A stretch of DNA of 64,000 nucleotides from Frondihabitans sp. PhB188 (GCF_003752365.1 NZ_RJUO01000001.1:992001-1056000); one strand, 5' to 3'; counted from the first letter of the stretch, positions 34,159 to 43,271 are shown. Numbers and translations: made by a program. The notes: generated by a model from the letters alone, not told the origin.

Positions 34159-35961
34159 ATGTCAGCACCACGTCTGCGCCGTCGCGCGCTCACGATCACC
34201 GCCGCTCTCGCCTGCACCGTCGGGCTCGCGCTCGCCGGCGTCGGTCCGGCGGCCGCCGCCACGCCGTCCACGAGCACCACGAGCTCCGATGTGTCGAGCC
34301 GCATCGTCGAGGCTCTGCACGAGAAGGGCCTCGGAACCCTGGGCAGCCGCTCAGCCGTCGCGCGCGCCCTCAGCGACTCCGGCATCACCTCGTCGGCTTC
34401 GCAGTCGCGCACCGTCGCGCCGTCGGCCGTCACACCCGCTCCCGCCGGGGTGCGTCCCGCGGCCGAGGTCGACCCGAACGCGAACCGCGACGCGGTCGTC
34501 GGCCAGGCCGTTCTCGGAGACGAGCTGTACGGAGCGGGCGAGGGCTACAACGCCGACGCCTCCGACCTCGAGCACTGGACGAACGTCGGCTGGAAGCCGG
34601 TTGCGGGCTCGCCGCACGAGATCGACTCGCAGGTCGTCAAGGTCGGCGACGCCGTCTACTTCACGGTGACGACCTACTCGAAGAACTACAACGCGAGCGC
34701 CACCCTCTGGAGCTACGACGGCACGACGTTCAGCGCGCTGAAGAAGTTCGACGGAGAGGTCGGTCTCGCAGCCGCGGGCTCGAAGCTGACGCTGCTCCAG
34801 TACACCAACGCCGACGACGAGGAAGACTCCTTCTTCGAGTTCAACCTGCCGACCGCTACGGTCTCCCAGTACGACGGCACCACCTTCACGACGCCGTTCG
34901 AGAGCAAGAAGGTGCTCTATGCGCCCATCGCGATCGGCGACACGCAGTACTTCATGGCCATCTCGATCACCTCATCGACGGTGAACTCGGCCATCTACCG
35001 CCTCGACGGCAGCAGCCTCACACGCATCAGCACCGCACCCTTCGGCTACTCCGGAGTCGAGTGGGACGGCGCATTCTACTACGGCGGCGTCTCGTCCAAG
35101 GGGGTCGAGGGCATCTACCGCTTCGACGGCACCGCCACGCCGACTCTCGTGAAGACCGGCGTCTCGTTCGCCGGCGCGTACAACCTGCCCGATGTCGGCA
35201 CGTTCGACGGCGACCTGGCCTTCACCGGCCAGAAGCGCGACAAGACGCCGACGCTCTACACCTTCGACGGGACGACCACGGCGAGCGCCGGCCCGATCGG
35301 GACCACCGACTACGACTCCGCCGTCTTCCAGGAGTTCGACTCGAAGCTCTTCTACGCCGCGGACGGATGGGACGGCACGGACACCTGGATCTACGACCCG
35401 AAGGCGACCACGAGCGATCCCGCGACCGTCGTCGAGTCCTCCGTGCCGACGATCACGGGCACCCCGACGGTGGGCAAGGTGCTCACCGCCCTCGGCGGCG
35501 ACTGGACTGCCACCGCGAAGCTCTCGTACCAGTGGCTGAGCGACGGCAAGGCCGTGAAGGGCGCTACCAAGGCCCGCCACCGCGTGACGGTCGGCGACTA
35601 CGGCCACGCGATCAGCGTGCGCGTCACGGGCTCCGGCCCCGGGTTCACCCCGGCGACGCAGACCAGCGCCGAGACCGCCAAGCCGCTGAACGGCACCATC
35701 GACTTCTACCCGGAGATCTCGGGCAAGTCGAAGGCCGGCTCGACCCTCACGGCCAAGGCGTACTCGCTCACCCCGTCGACGGCGAAGCTGACGTACCGTT
35801 GGTACCGCAACGGCACGCCGATCATCGGCGCCACGAAGAAGACGTACAAGTCGACCTCGGGCGACGTGGGCAAGCGCCTGACCGTCGGCGTCCGCGCCTC
35901 GAACACGGGCTACGACGACGCCTCGATCCTGAGCGACCCGTTCGGCGTCCGCTCGAAGTAG
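34159..35961 (+). CDS. Secreted protein with YxxDG repeats and Ig-like C-terminal repeats
   Basis: 600 residues. Sec signal peptide: MSAPRLRRRALTITA start, hydrophobic core, cleavage probably after AAAA near residue 37. The middle (about 115-430) has propeller-like repeats ending in Y/F-x-DG (WSYDGTTFSAL, YRLDGSSLTRI, YRFDGTATPTLV, YTFDGTTT). The C-terminal part has two Ig-like repeats of the 'TVGKVLTALGGDW..YQWLSDGKAVKGAT' and 'AGSTLTAKAYSL..YRWYRNGTPIIGAT' kind, common in Microbacteriaceae surface proteins. No LPXTG anchor. ATG 34159 has GGGGGA upstream. Function unknown; probably a cell-surface or matrix protein. Confidence 0.78.
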   Translation: MSAPRLRRRALTITAALACTVGLALAGVGPAAAATPSTSTTSSDVSSRIVEALHEKGLGTLGSRSAVARALSDSGITSSASQSRTVAPSAVTPAPAGVRPAAEVDPNANRDAVVGQAVLGDELYGAGEGYNADASDLEHWTNVGWKPVAGSPHEIDSQVVKVGDAVYFTVTTYSKNYNASATLWSYDGTTFSALKKFDGEVGLAAAGSKLTLLQYTNADDEEDSFFEFNLPTATVSQYDGTTFTTPFESKKVLYAPIAIGDTQYFMAISITSSTVNSAIYRLDGSSLTRISTAPFGYSGVEWDGAFYYGGVSSKGVEGIYRFDGTATPTLVKTGVSFAGAYNLPDVGTFDGDLAFTGQKRDKTPTLYTFDGTTTASAGPIGTTDYDSAVFQEFDSKLFYAADGWDGTDTWIYDPKATTSDPATVVESSVPTITGTPTVGKVLTALGGDWTATAKLSYQWLSDGKAVKGATKARHRVTVGDYGHAISVRVTGSGPGFTPATQTSAETAKPLNGTIDFYPEISGKSKAGSTLTAKAYSLTPSTAKLTYRWYRNGTPIIGATKKTYKSTSGDVGKRLTVGVRASNTGYDDASILSDPFGVRSK

Positions 35962-35973
35962 AAGCGATCACTC

Positions 35974-36029
35974 GAGACTCCAGCACCTGGTGGTCCGGCG
36001 CAGCCGCGATCGACAGGTGCTGGAGTCTC
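35974..36029 (+). terminator. Terminator-like hairpin
   Basis: Perfect 16-base arms GAGACTCCAGCACCTG (35974-35989) and inverse (36014-36029), 24-base loop, followed by TTCGTTG. Lies 12 bases after the secreted-protein gene. Confidence 0.75.
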
Positions 36030-36075
36030 TTCGTTGAGCGATACTCGACACCGAGCAACGTCGACGCGCGGTAGG

Positions 36076-36097
36076 TGAGGATAGCCTAAGCTAACCT
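36076..36097 (+). promoter_or_regulatory. IdeR/DtxR iron box with overlapping -10
   Basis: TGAGGATAGCCTAAGCTAA matches the 19-base DtxR/IdeR consensus at about 16 positions. A TAAGCT box at 36087-36092 lies 8 bases before GTG 36101, so the repressor would cover the promoter. Fits iron repression of the siderophore uptake genes. Confidence 0.8.
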
Positions 36098-36100
36098 CTC

Positions 36101-37165
36101 GTGACCCAGACCGCCGCGCCTGCCCCCACGCCCGCGCACGGCGCCGCAGTCGCGGACCGGCGGCGCGGCCCCGGGCGCAGGCGCGTGGGCATTCTGCTCG
36201 GCCTGGTCGTGGCCGTCGCAGTCACGGCGGCGGCGAGTGTGGCGTTCGGGAGCAACCACGTGCAGTTCCTGCGCGTGTTCGAGGCCCTTCTCCACCCCGG
36301 CGACGACGAGGCGACGACGATCGTCCAGGGCGTGCGGATCCCCCGGACGATTCTCGGCATCGTCGTGGGCGCCTGCCTCGGCGTCGCCGGCGCGGTCATG
36401 CAGGGGCAGACGCGCAACCCGCTCGCCGACCCCGGGCTGTTCGGCGTCTCGGCCGGCGCGGGGCTCGCGGTCGTCATCGGCGTCTTCGTGTTCGGAGTCG
36501 CCGACACCGGGCTCGACGTCTGGTTAGCCCTGGCCGGAGCCCTCGTCGCGAGCGTCGCCGTATTCTCGATCACGGCCGCCGGCAGCGGCACGGCCAGCCC
36601 CGTCCCGCTGGCACTGGCCGGAGCCGCGGTCTCGGCGCTGCTCGACGCCTTCACCTCGTTCATCGTTCTCGCCGACAAGGACGCCCTGAACGCGTACCGC
36701 CTCTGGGTCGTCGGATCGCTGTCGGGGCGCGATGCCGGCGTGATCTCGTCGGTTGTGCCGTTCGCGCTGGCCGGCCTGGTGCTGGCGTTCCTGAACTCGC
36801 GCGCCCTCGACAACCTGGGGCTCGGCTCGGACATGGCCCGCAGCCTCGGCCAGAACGTGCTCGTCGCCCGGATCACCGGCCTCGCGTCGATCACGCTCCT
36901 GACGGCGGCGGCCACCGCCGCCGCCGGGCCGGTGGGCTTCGTCGGACTCGTCGTGCCGCACCTCGCGCGGGCGATCGTCGGCGGGAGCCACCGGTACCTG
37001 ATCCCCGCGTCAATGCTCATCGGCATCGCGCTCGTGCTCGGGGCCGACGTGGTCGGGCGGCTGATCGGCGGTTCGGGCGAGGTGCAGGTCGGCATCGTGC
37101 TTGCGGTGCTCGGCGGGCCGTTCTTCGTCGCGGTGGCGCGGCGCCGGTCGCTGGTGGCGCTGTGA
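36101..37165 (+). CDS. Iron-siderophore ABC permease, FecCD type (first)
   Basis: 354 residues with 9-10 helices. RIPRTILGIVVGACLGVAGAVMQ and TRNPLADPGLFGVSAGAGLAV are FecCD signatures; the loop near PVGFVGLVVPHLARAIVGG contacts the ATPase. It starts with GTG 36101 behind the IdeR box. Half of a heterodimeric channel with the next gene, overlapping it by GTGA. Imports ferric siderophore across the membrane. Confidence 0.93.
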   Translation: MTQTAAPAPTPAHGAAVADRRRGPGRRRVGILLGLVVAVAVTAAASVAFGSNHVQFLRVFEALLHPGDDEATTIVQGVRIPRTILGIVVGACLGVAGAVMQGQTRNPLADPGLFGVSAGAGLAVVIGVFVFGVADTGLDVWLALAGALVASVAVFSITAAGSGTASPVPLALAGAAVSALLDAFTSFIVLADKDALNAYRLWVVGSLSGRDAGVISSVVPFALAGLVLAFLNSRALDNLGLGSDMARSLGQNVLVARITGLASITLLTAAATAAAGPVGFVGLVVPHLARAIVGGSHRYLIPASMLIGIALVLGADVVGRLIGGSGEVQVGIVLAVLGGPFFVAVARRRSLVAL

Positions 37166-38265
37166 GCGGGCGAGTGTCGACGTCGCCCGTTGCCGTGCGC
37201 GGGCCGGACAGGAACCCGCGAGCAGGCGTCGTCGTCGGCCCGATCGGCCTCGCCTGGCGGCCTCGCCTGATCGCCGTGACGGTCGTGGCTCTCGCCGCGG
37301 CCCTGGTGCTGCTCGTCGTCAGCATCGGCGTCGGCAGCGTCGCGCTGACTCCGGTCGACGTGGTCCGCGCGCTCACCGGCGGCGGCACCGACCTCCAGCG
37401 CCTGATCGTGCTGCAGCTGCGTCTGCCCCGCGCCCTCACCGGCGCCCTGGTCGGCCTCGTGCTCGGGATCGCCGGAGCCCTCACGCAGACGTTCACGCGC
37501 AACCCGCTGGCGACGCCCGACGTGATCGGCGTCACCTCGGGCGCTTCGGCGGGCGCCGTCGCGGCGATCGTGCTGGGCGGCGGAACCTACTCGGTGAGCA
37601 CTCTCCTGCTGGGCGGCGGCATCCCGGTCGCAGCGACCCTCGGCGCCCTCATCGCGGCGGCCCTGGTCTACGGACTCGGCTGGCGCGGCGGCGTCGAGAG
37701 CTACCGCCTCATCCTGGTCGGCATCGGCGTCGGCTCCGTCCTGACCGCGATCACCAGCTACCTGCTCGTCCGCGCCCAGATCTCAGAGGCCCAGCAGGCC
37801 ACGGTGTGGCTCGTCGGCTCGCTGAGCGGCGCGTCGTGGCCGAGCCTCTGGCCCCTGCTGGCGGTCGCCTCGGTGGCCGTGCCGCTGTCGATCGCGACGA
37901 GCACGGCGCTGGGGCTGTCGCAGCTCGGCGACGAGACGGCGGTGGGCGTCGGCCTGTCGATCCAGCGCCACCGCCTGACGGTGATCGCCCTCGCCGTCGT
38001 GCTGACGGCCGCGGCCGTGGCGGCTGCCGGCCCCGTGGGCTTCGTCGCGTTCGTCGTGCCCCAGGTCGCTCTCCGGGTCGCAGCAACCTCCCGCCCCCCG
38101 ATCGTCCTCTCCGGCCTGGTAGGCACCGCGCTCGTCCTGGCCGCCGACCTGGCGGGGCGGACAGTCTTCCCGGGCGAGGTGCCCGTCGGCCTCGTCACCA
38201 CGGTCGTCGGGGCTCCGTACCTGATCTGGCTGCTGGTCCGCCACCGAAAGGAGCTCGTGTCGTGA
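37162..38265 (+). CDS. Iron-siderophore ABC permease, FecCD type (second)
   Basis: 367 residues. LRLPRALTGALVGLVLGIAGA, FTRNPLATPDVIGVTSGASAGA and GPVGFVAFVVPQVALRVAAT repeat the FecCD pattern of its neighbour. The GTG start lies in the preceding stop (GTGA) and its stop overlaps the ATPase start by GTGA. N-terminal 40 residues are soluble and variable. Partner of the 36101 product. Confidence 0.93.
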   Translation: MSGRVSTSPVAVRGPDRNPRAGVVVGPIGLAWRPRLIAVTVVALAAALVLLVVSIGVGSVALTPVDVVRALTGGGTDLQRLIVLQLRLPRALTGALVGLVLGIAGALTQTFTRNPLATPDVIGVTSGASAGAVAAIVLGGGTYSVSTLLLGGGIPVAATLGALIAAALVYGLGWRGGVESYRLILVGIGVGSVLTAITSYLLVRAQISEAQQATVWLVGSLSGASWPSLWPLLAVASVAVPLSIATSTALGLSQLGDETAVGVGLSIQRHRLTVIALAVVLTAAAVAAAGPVGFVAFVVPQVALRVAATSRPPIVLSGLVGTALVLAADLAGRTVFPGEVPVGLVTTVVGAPYLIWLLVRHRKELVS

Positions 38266-39056
38266 CGACGACCACGCTTCCCGCCCTCGAGGCCCGCGGC
38301 CTCCGCCTGGCCTACGACGGGCGCACCGTCTTCGCCGGCCTCGACCTCCGCATCGAGCCGGGCTCGGTGACGACCCTGGTCGGCGCGAACGGCAGCGGCA
38401 AGTCGACGCTGCTGAAGGCGCTCGGGCGCATCCTGAAGCCCTCCGCGGGCGAGGTGCTGCTCGAGGGCGAGCCGATCGCGCGCCTCGCCACCAAGGAGGT
38501 CGCGCGCCGCCTGGCTCTCCTGCCGCAGAGCCCGAGCGCTCCCCCGGGCATGAGCGTGCGCGACCTCGTGCTCCGCGGCCGCAACCCGCACCAGACCTGG
38601 GCGCGCCCCTGGTCGCCCGACGACGCGGCCGTCGTCGACCGCGCACTCGAGGCGACCGGCCTGACCGACGTCGCCGACCGCGATGTCGCGGCCTTGTCGG
38701 GAGGACAGCGCCAGCGCGTCTGGATCGCCCTCGTCGTGGCCCAGGAGGCCGCGACCCTCCTGCTCGACGAGCCGACGACCTTCCTCGACCTGACCCACCA
38801 GCTCGACGTGCTCCGCCTGGTCCGCCGCATCAACCGCGAGAGCGGCTCCACTGTGGTCATGGTGCTGCACGACCTGTCGCTGGCGGCGCGCTACTCCGAC
38901 CGCCTCGTCGTCCTGCACGGAGGCGGCGTCGTGGCCGACGGCCCGCCCGCCGAGGTCATCACGCCGGCCACGCTCGAGCTCGCGTTCGGCCTGCGCGCCC
39001 GCGTCATCCCCGACCCCGTCACCGGGACGCCCCTGGTCGTCCCCGAAGACGACTGA
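38262..39056 (+). CDS. Iron-siderophore ABC transporter ATPase, FecE type
   Basis: 264 residues. Walker A GANGSGKST, Q-loop LLPQSPSAPPGM, ABC signature LSGGQRQRVWIA, Walker B LLLDEPTTFLD and switch His in MVLHDLSLAARYSD. GTG 38262 overlaps the permease stop and is preceded by AAAGGAG. Drives the FecCD permease pair. Confidence 0.96.
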   Translation: MTTTTLPALEARGLRLAYDGRTVFAGLDLRIEPGSVTTLVGANGSGKSTLLKALGRILKPSAGEVLLEGEPIARLATKEVARRLALLPQSPSAPPGMSVRDLVLRGRNPHQTWARPWSPDDAAVVDRALEATGLTDVADRDVAALSGGQRQRVWIALVVAQEAATLLLDEPTTFLDLTHQLDVLRLVRRINRESGSTVVMVLHDLSLAARYSDRLVVLHGGGVVADGPPAEVITPATLELAFGLRARVIPDPVTGTPLVVPEDD

Positions 39057-39084
39057 CCCCCTGCCACCACCGAAGGAATCCTGA

Positions 39085-40074
39085 ATGAAGAGAATCGCCA
39101 CCGCCCTGGCCGTCGTCGCCGCGGCCGCCCTCGCCCTGTCGGGCTGCTCCGCCACGTCGGGAGACAGCACCGGCACGGCCACGACCGCGACGTGGTCGTT
39201 CACCGACGACCTCGGCAAGACCGTCACGCTCGACCACCGGCCGACGAAGATCGTCGGCCAAGGCGAGACGGTGGTCTCGCTGATGAACTACGGCATCACG
39301 CCGGTCGGCACGTTCGGCTCGTTCGACATCACGAAGGACGCCCGCTTCGAGAAGCTCGACACGAAGGGCATCACGCAGGTCGGCACCGAGTACGGCTCGT
39401 TCGACCTCGAGAAGCTCGCGGCGCTCCAGCCCGACCTCATCGTCGCCGACGTCTACCCGGTCGACGCGAAGGGCACGATCGACAAGGCCCAGCCCGACTT
39501 CGGCTTCTCGGATCTCGCGCAGATGAAGCAGGTCGAGGCGATCGCGCCCATCGTGACGATCGTCATGGGCGGCGACGGCGCCGACGTCATCTCGAGCATC
39601 GTGAAGCTGTCGTCGGCACTCGGCGCCGAGGCCGGAACGATCGCGACCGCCAAGAAGGCGTTCGACACGGCGAGCGCGAAGCTCCAGTCCGCGGCGGAGG
39701 AGTCGAAGGTGAAGGTCGCGACGGTCTACGCCGACGCCGACGGCTACTACGTCGTCAAGGCGGCGGAGGACCCCGCACTCGACCTCTACGCCGACCTCGG
39801 CGTCGACTTCGTGAAGCCGACGCCCAAGGGCTACTACTGGGGCATCTACTCGTGGGAGAACGCGGGCAAGGCGGGCGGCGACGTCATCCTGCTGAACCAG
39901 TCGGGGTACCAGAAGAAGGAGCTCGCCGCGCAGCCGACGCTGGCGAAGACGGCGGCCATCACCTCCGACCAGGTCTACCGGTGGCTCTCGGCCGGCCTCG
40001 ACTACGTCGGCCAGGCGGGCTACATGACCGAGCTCGCCGGCTACCTCGCCGAGTCGAAGGTGGTGACGAGCTGA
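39085..40074 (+). CDS. Ferric siderophore-binding lipoprotein
   Basis: 329 residues. Lipoprotein signal with LSGC (Cys21). The mature part is a FepB/FhuD-type binding protein (DLGKTVTLDHRPTKIVGQGE, LEKLAALQPDLIVADVYP, WLSAGLDYVGQAGYMTELAGYL). It delivers ferric siderophore to the FecCD complex. ATG 39085 has GAAGGAA upstream. Its stop overlaps the next reading frame by four bases (CTGA). Confidence 0.93.
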   Translation: MKRIATALAVVAAAALALSGCSATSGDSTGTATTATWSFTDDLGKTVTLDHRPTKIVGQGETVVSLMNYGITPVGTFGSFDITKDARFEKLDTKGITQVGTEYGSFDLEKLAALQPDLIVADVYPVDAKGTIDKAQPDFGFSDLAQMKQVEAIAPIVTIVMGGDGADVISSIVKLSSALGAEAGTIATAKKAFDTASAKLQSAAEESKVKVATVYADADGYYVVKAAEDPALDLYADLGVDFVKPTPKGYYWGIYSWENAGKAGGDVILLNQSGYQKKELAAQPTLAKTAAITSDQVYRWLSAGLDYVGQAGYMTELAGYLAESKVVTS

Positions 40075-40844
40075 ACCCCGATCCGCTGAGCCTGCGCGGC
40101 AGCACGCACGACGTCGGCGGCCTCCCGGTCTGGTTCCGCCGACTGAGCGAGGCCCCCGCCGGGTCGCCGAAGGTCCTGCTGCTGCACGGCGGGCTCTCCG
40201 ACTCGCGGGTCTTCGAACCGCTGGCGCGCAGACTGGCCGTCGACCACGACCTCTGGGCCTACGACCGGCGCGCGCACGGCCGGACGCCCGACATCGACGG
40301 CCCCCTGGGTTTCGAGCAGATGCTCGCCGAGGCCGTGGCCATGATCGAGGGGCCGATCGGCGGGCCCGTGCACGTCGTCGGGCACAGCGACGGTGCGTCG
40401 CTCGGCCTGATGCTGGCCACCCGGCGGCCCGAGCTCGTGTCGTCGGTCGCGGCCTTCTCGGGCAACCTCGACCCGTCGGGCATGGCGCCGAGCACCCTCT
40501 CCCGCGCGGAGCTCGCCGAGGCCCTCGTCGCGGCCGTCGCTCCCGACTACGCCGCCGTCTCGCCCGACGGCGTCGGGCACCTCGCCGTGGTCGTCGACAA
40601 GGCCGTCGCCCTCTGGTACTCCGAGCCGAGCCTCACCCCCGACGACCTGGCGCGCATCACCTGCCCCGTGCTCGTGGCCTGCGGGGAGCGCGACTCGATC
40701 GAGCGCGCCCACACGCTGAGCATCCACGCCGCCATCGACGGCGCCCGGCTCGTCGTCGTGGCCGGGACCGGGCACATGCAGGTGGCGGAGGCGCCGGAGG
40801 CGTGCGCGGCGCTGGTGGCCGAGCTGGTGGCGGGCAGTCGCTAG
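40071..40844 (+). CDS. Alpha/beta hydrolase with probable CTG start
   Basis: 257 residues if started at CTG 40071. VLLLHGGLSDSRVFEPLARRL is the oxyanion region, VVGHSDGASLGLML the nucleophile elbow (Ser) and GTGHMQVAEAP carries the catalytic His. No ATG, GTG or TTG in this frame lies between the overlap and the conserved fold. The CTG overlaps the binding-protein stop as CTGA, copying the ATGA/GTGA pattern used elsewhere, and an AAGGTGG lies 7-13 bases upstream. Its coupling to iron uptake suggests a siderophore or ester hydrolase role (inference). Confidence 0.8.
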   Translation: MNPDPLSLRGSTHDVGGLPVWFRRLSEAPAGSPKVLLLHGGLSDSRVFEPLARRLAVDHDLWAYDRRAHGRTPDIDGPLGFEQMLAEAVAMIEGPIGGPVHVVGHSDGASLGLMLATRRPELVSSVAAFSGNLDPSGMAPSTLSRAELAEALVAAVAPDYAAVSPDGVGHLAVVVDKAVALWYSEPSLTPDDLARITCPVLVACGERDSIERAHTLSIHAAIDGARLVVVAGTGHMQVAEAPEACAALVAELVAGSR

Positions 40845-40847
40845 CCT
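40842..40847 (+). promoter_or_regulatory. -10 box, leaderless type, overlapping a stop codon
   Basis: TAGCCT whose TAG is the stop of the alpha/beta hydrolase; 6 bases before ATG 40854. Same TAGCCTGAG string as at 2022. Confidence 0.6.
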
Positions 40848-40853
40848 GAGCGC

Positions 40854-41873
40854 ATGACCTCCGACGACCTGGCCGCCTTCGCGTACGGCCTGCCCAAGGC
40901 CGAGCTCCACGTGCACCTCGAAGGGACTCTCGAGCCCGAGCTGCGGTTCGCCCTGGCCGAGCGAAACGGCATCGAGCTGGCCGAGAAGACCGTCGACGAG
41001 ATGCGGGCGACGTACGTGTTCGACGACCTCACGTCGTTCCTCGCCGTCTACTACCCCGCGATGGCGGTCCTGGTGACGGCCGACGACTTCGACGACCTCG
41101 CCTGGGCCTACCTCGAGCGCGCCCGGGCCAACGGGGTGCGGCACGTCGAGATGTTCTTCGATCCGCAGGCGCACACCAGCCGCGGCGTGGCCTTCGACAC
41201 CGTGATCCAGGGCCTGCGGCGGGCCGTCGTCCGCGCCGAGGCGGAGCTCGGGATCGACGCCGCGCTCGTGCTGTGCTTCCTCCGTGACCTGCCGACCGAC
41301 TCCGCGATGGCCACGCTCGAGGAGGCGCTCCCCTACCGCGACTGGATCGTCGGCGTCGGTCTCGACTCCGACGAGCGCGACAACCCGCCGACGAAGTTCG
41401 AGGCCGTCTTCCGCCGAGCGCGCGCCGAGGGGCTTCGGCTCACGATGCACTGCGACATCGACCAGGTCGGCTCGATCGACAGCATCCGCTGGGTGCTGGA
41501 AGAGCTGCGCGTCGACCGGATCGACCACGGCACCAACATCGTCGAAGACCCGGCGCTCGTCGAGGCCCTGGTGGGCTCCGGCATCGGCCTGACCTGCTGC
41601 CCCGTCTCGAACTCGTTCGTCACCGCCTCGATGAAGGGAGCCGAGATGGTCGACCTGCTGGCGCGAGGCGCGAGGGTGACGCTGAACTCCGACGACCCCG
41701 CGTACTTCGGCGGCTACGTCGCCGATAACTACGTGCGCCTCGCCGAGCAGTACGCGCTCGGCCGCGACACGCTCGCGCAGCTGGCGATCAACTCGTTCGA
41801 GGCGAGCTGGCTGCCCGCCGAGCGCGTCGCGGCCTACGTCGCCGAGGTGCGGGAGTTCGTGGCGGCGCAGTAG
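40854..41873 (+). CDS. Adenosine/adenine deaminase family protein, variant active site
   Basis: 339 residues of the ADA family. KAELHVHLEGTLEPEL is the canonical HxH start, DRIDHGTNIV and TLNSDDPAYFGGYV are the canonical metal-site motifs. But the HAGE motif, whose Glu is the proton shuttle, reads LTMHCDIDQ here: the metal His is kept while Glu is replaced by an Asp-x-Asp. It therefore may be an adenine deaminase or act on another base. Leaderless-type TAGCCT before ATG 40854. Convergent with the amidohydrolase at 41894. Confidence 0.87.
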   Translation: MTSDDLAAFAYGLPKAELHVHLEGTLEPELRFALAERNGIELAEKTVDEMRATYVFDDLTSFLAVYYPAMAVLVTADDFDDLAWAYLERARANGVRHVEMFFDPQAHTSRGVAFDTVIQGLRRAVVRAEAELGIDAALVLCFLRDLPTDSAMATLEEALPYRDWIVGVGLDSDERDNPPTKFEAVFRRARAEGLRLTMHCDIDQVGSIDSIRWVLEELRVDRIDHGTNIVEDPALVEALVGSGIGLTCCPVSNSFVTASMKGAEMVDLLARGARVTLNSDDPAYFGGYVADNYVRLAEQYALGRDTLAQLAINSFEASWLPAERVAAYVAEVREFVAAQ

Positions 41874-41893
41874 GGCCGCCGACGGCGGGGCGC

Positions 41894-43258
41894 CTAGGCG
41901 GGGAAGAGCCCGTCGGGGTCGCCCACCGACGCGAGGTACGCCGAGCGCCGGGCGAAGAGGCCGGGCACGAGCGAGCGCACGCGGGCGATCAGCTCGGCGA
42001 GGTCGGCGTTCACGAGGACGCCGTCGCGAGCGACGACCGCGCCCGCGACCATGGTCAGCGACACGTCGGAGCCCTGGACGGCGTGCACGAGGTTGTGGTG
42101 CACGTTCGCGTACGGGCCCTCGCCGATCAGCGGTGTCATGCGGGGCGTGTCCGAGCGCACGGCGATGAGGTCGGCCTGCTTGCCGACCTCGAGAGAGCCG
42201 AGCCGCAGTTCCTGCCCCAGTGCCTTCGCACCGCCGACCGTCGCCATGGTGAGGACCTCCCACGAGTCCATGGCGGCAGCGTCCATCGTGCGGAGCTTGC
42301 CGAGGAGGGACGCCGTCTTGAGCTCCTCGAACATGTCGAGGTTGTTGTTCTCCTTCTCGCCGTCGGTGCCGAGGCCCACGGGAATCCCGGCAGCCAGGAA
42401 CTCGGCGACGGGCGCCATGCCGCTCGCGAGCTTCATGTTGCTGACGGGGTTGTGCGAGATGCCGACGGCCCGGCCTGCGAGCACCTCGATCTCGGACTGG
42501 TCGAGCCACACGGCGTGGGCGAAGAACGCCCGCGGCGCATCGAACCAGCCGAGCTTCTCGAGAGCCTGGATCGGGCGCGCGCCGTACCGCTCGTCGAACT
42601 CGGCCAGCTCGATCTCGGACTCGCTGAGGTGCGTGTAGAGGCCGGTGTCGTAGTGGCGGGCCATCGCGATCGCCCGCTCGCGGCCGGCGTCGTCGGCGTA
42701 GAAGGGGTGCTCGAGGCCGACCCACGGCACGATGCGGCCGTTCGCCGCCCCGCTCCAGTCGCGGAGCATGCGCTCGTTGTCGTCGAGCGTGTCGAAGTAG
42801 TCGTAGTCGGGGTGCGCGCCGGTGTAGTTGACAGTCACCAGCCGGTTGCCGAGCGTCTCGGCAGCCCGCGCCGCGCCGTCGAGGTAGCGCCACATGTCGA
42901 CGACCGTCGTCGTGCCCGACAGGATGCCCTCGGCGTAGCAGAGCCACGCGGCGGCCTCGGCCTCCTCCGGCCGGAGCACTCGGTGCATCGGGTCGATGTG
43001 CAGCCGCAGCCACTCCCACACCGGCAGGTGCTCGGCCGTGCCGCGCAGCATGCCCGAGTGATGGTGCGCGTTGATCAGGCCGGGCATCAGCACGACGGGG
43101 CCCAGGTCGTCGCGCGCAGCGCCGGGATGCGCCGCCACGACCTCGTCGATCGTGCCGACCGCGGCGATGGCGTCGCCGTCGATCGCGACCGCTCCCCCGA
43201 CGATCACGTCGAGGGCGGCGTTCATGGTGACGAGGTGGTCGGCGGTCAGGATGCGCAT
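41894..43258 (-). CDS. Amidohydrolase, SsnA/TrzA/MtaD type (purine or S-adenosyl deaminase-like)
   Basis: 454 residues, subtype III amidohydrolase. Metal ligands: HxH in GLINAHHHSGML, His in YTHLSESEIE, His in FFAHAVWLDQ and Asp in GLGTDGEKENNN. HNPVSNMKLASGMAPV is the family's conserved substrate loop. Such enzymes deaminate cytosine, guanine, 8-oxoguanine, or methylthioadenosine/S-adenosylhomocysteine. Leaderless: TAGTGT 7 bases before ATG 43258. Faces the adenosine-deaminase-like gene and probably joins it in purine salvage (inference). Confidence 0.9.
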   Translation of the reverse strand: MRILTADHLVTMNAALDVIVGGAVAIDGDAIAAVGTIDEVVAAHPGAARDDLGPVVLMPGLINAHHHSGMLRGTAEHLPVWEWLRLHIDPMHRVLRPEEAEAAAWLCYAEGILSGTTTVVDMWRYLDGAARAAETLGNRLVTVNYTGAHPDYDYFDTLDDNERMLRDWSGAANGRIVPWVGLEHPFYADDAGRERAIAMARHYDTGLYTHLSESEIELAEFDERYGARPIQALEKLGWFDAPRAFFAHAVWLDQSEIEVLAGRAVGISHNPVSNMKLASGMAPVAEFLAAGIPVGLGTDGEKENNNLDMFEELKTASLLGKLRTMDAAAMDSWEVLTMATVGGAKALGQELRLGSLEVGKQADLIAVRSDTPRMTPLIGEGPYANVHHNLVHAVQGSDVSLTMVAGAVVARDGVLVNADLAELIARVRSLVPGLFARRSAYLASVGDPDGLFPA

Positions 43259-43265
43259 GCAGACG

Positions 43266-43271
43266 ACACTA
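43266..43271 (-). promoter_or_regulatory. -10 box, leaderless type, for the amidohydrolase
   Basis: TAGTGT on the minus strand, 7 bases before ATG 43258; no ribosome site. Confidence 0.55.

Noticed and set aside
40041-43019. A 992-codon minus-strand frame across the hydrolase, deaminase and amidohydrolase region
   Set aside because: It runs opposite the hydrolase and deaminase genes and out of frame within the amidohydrolase, all of which have clear motifs, and it encodes no recognisable domain.
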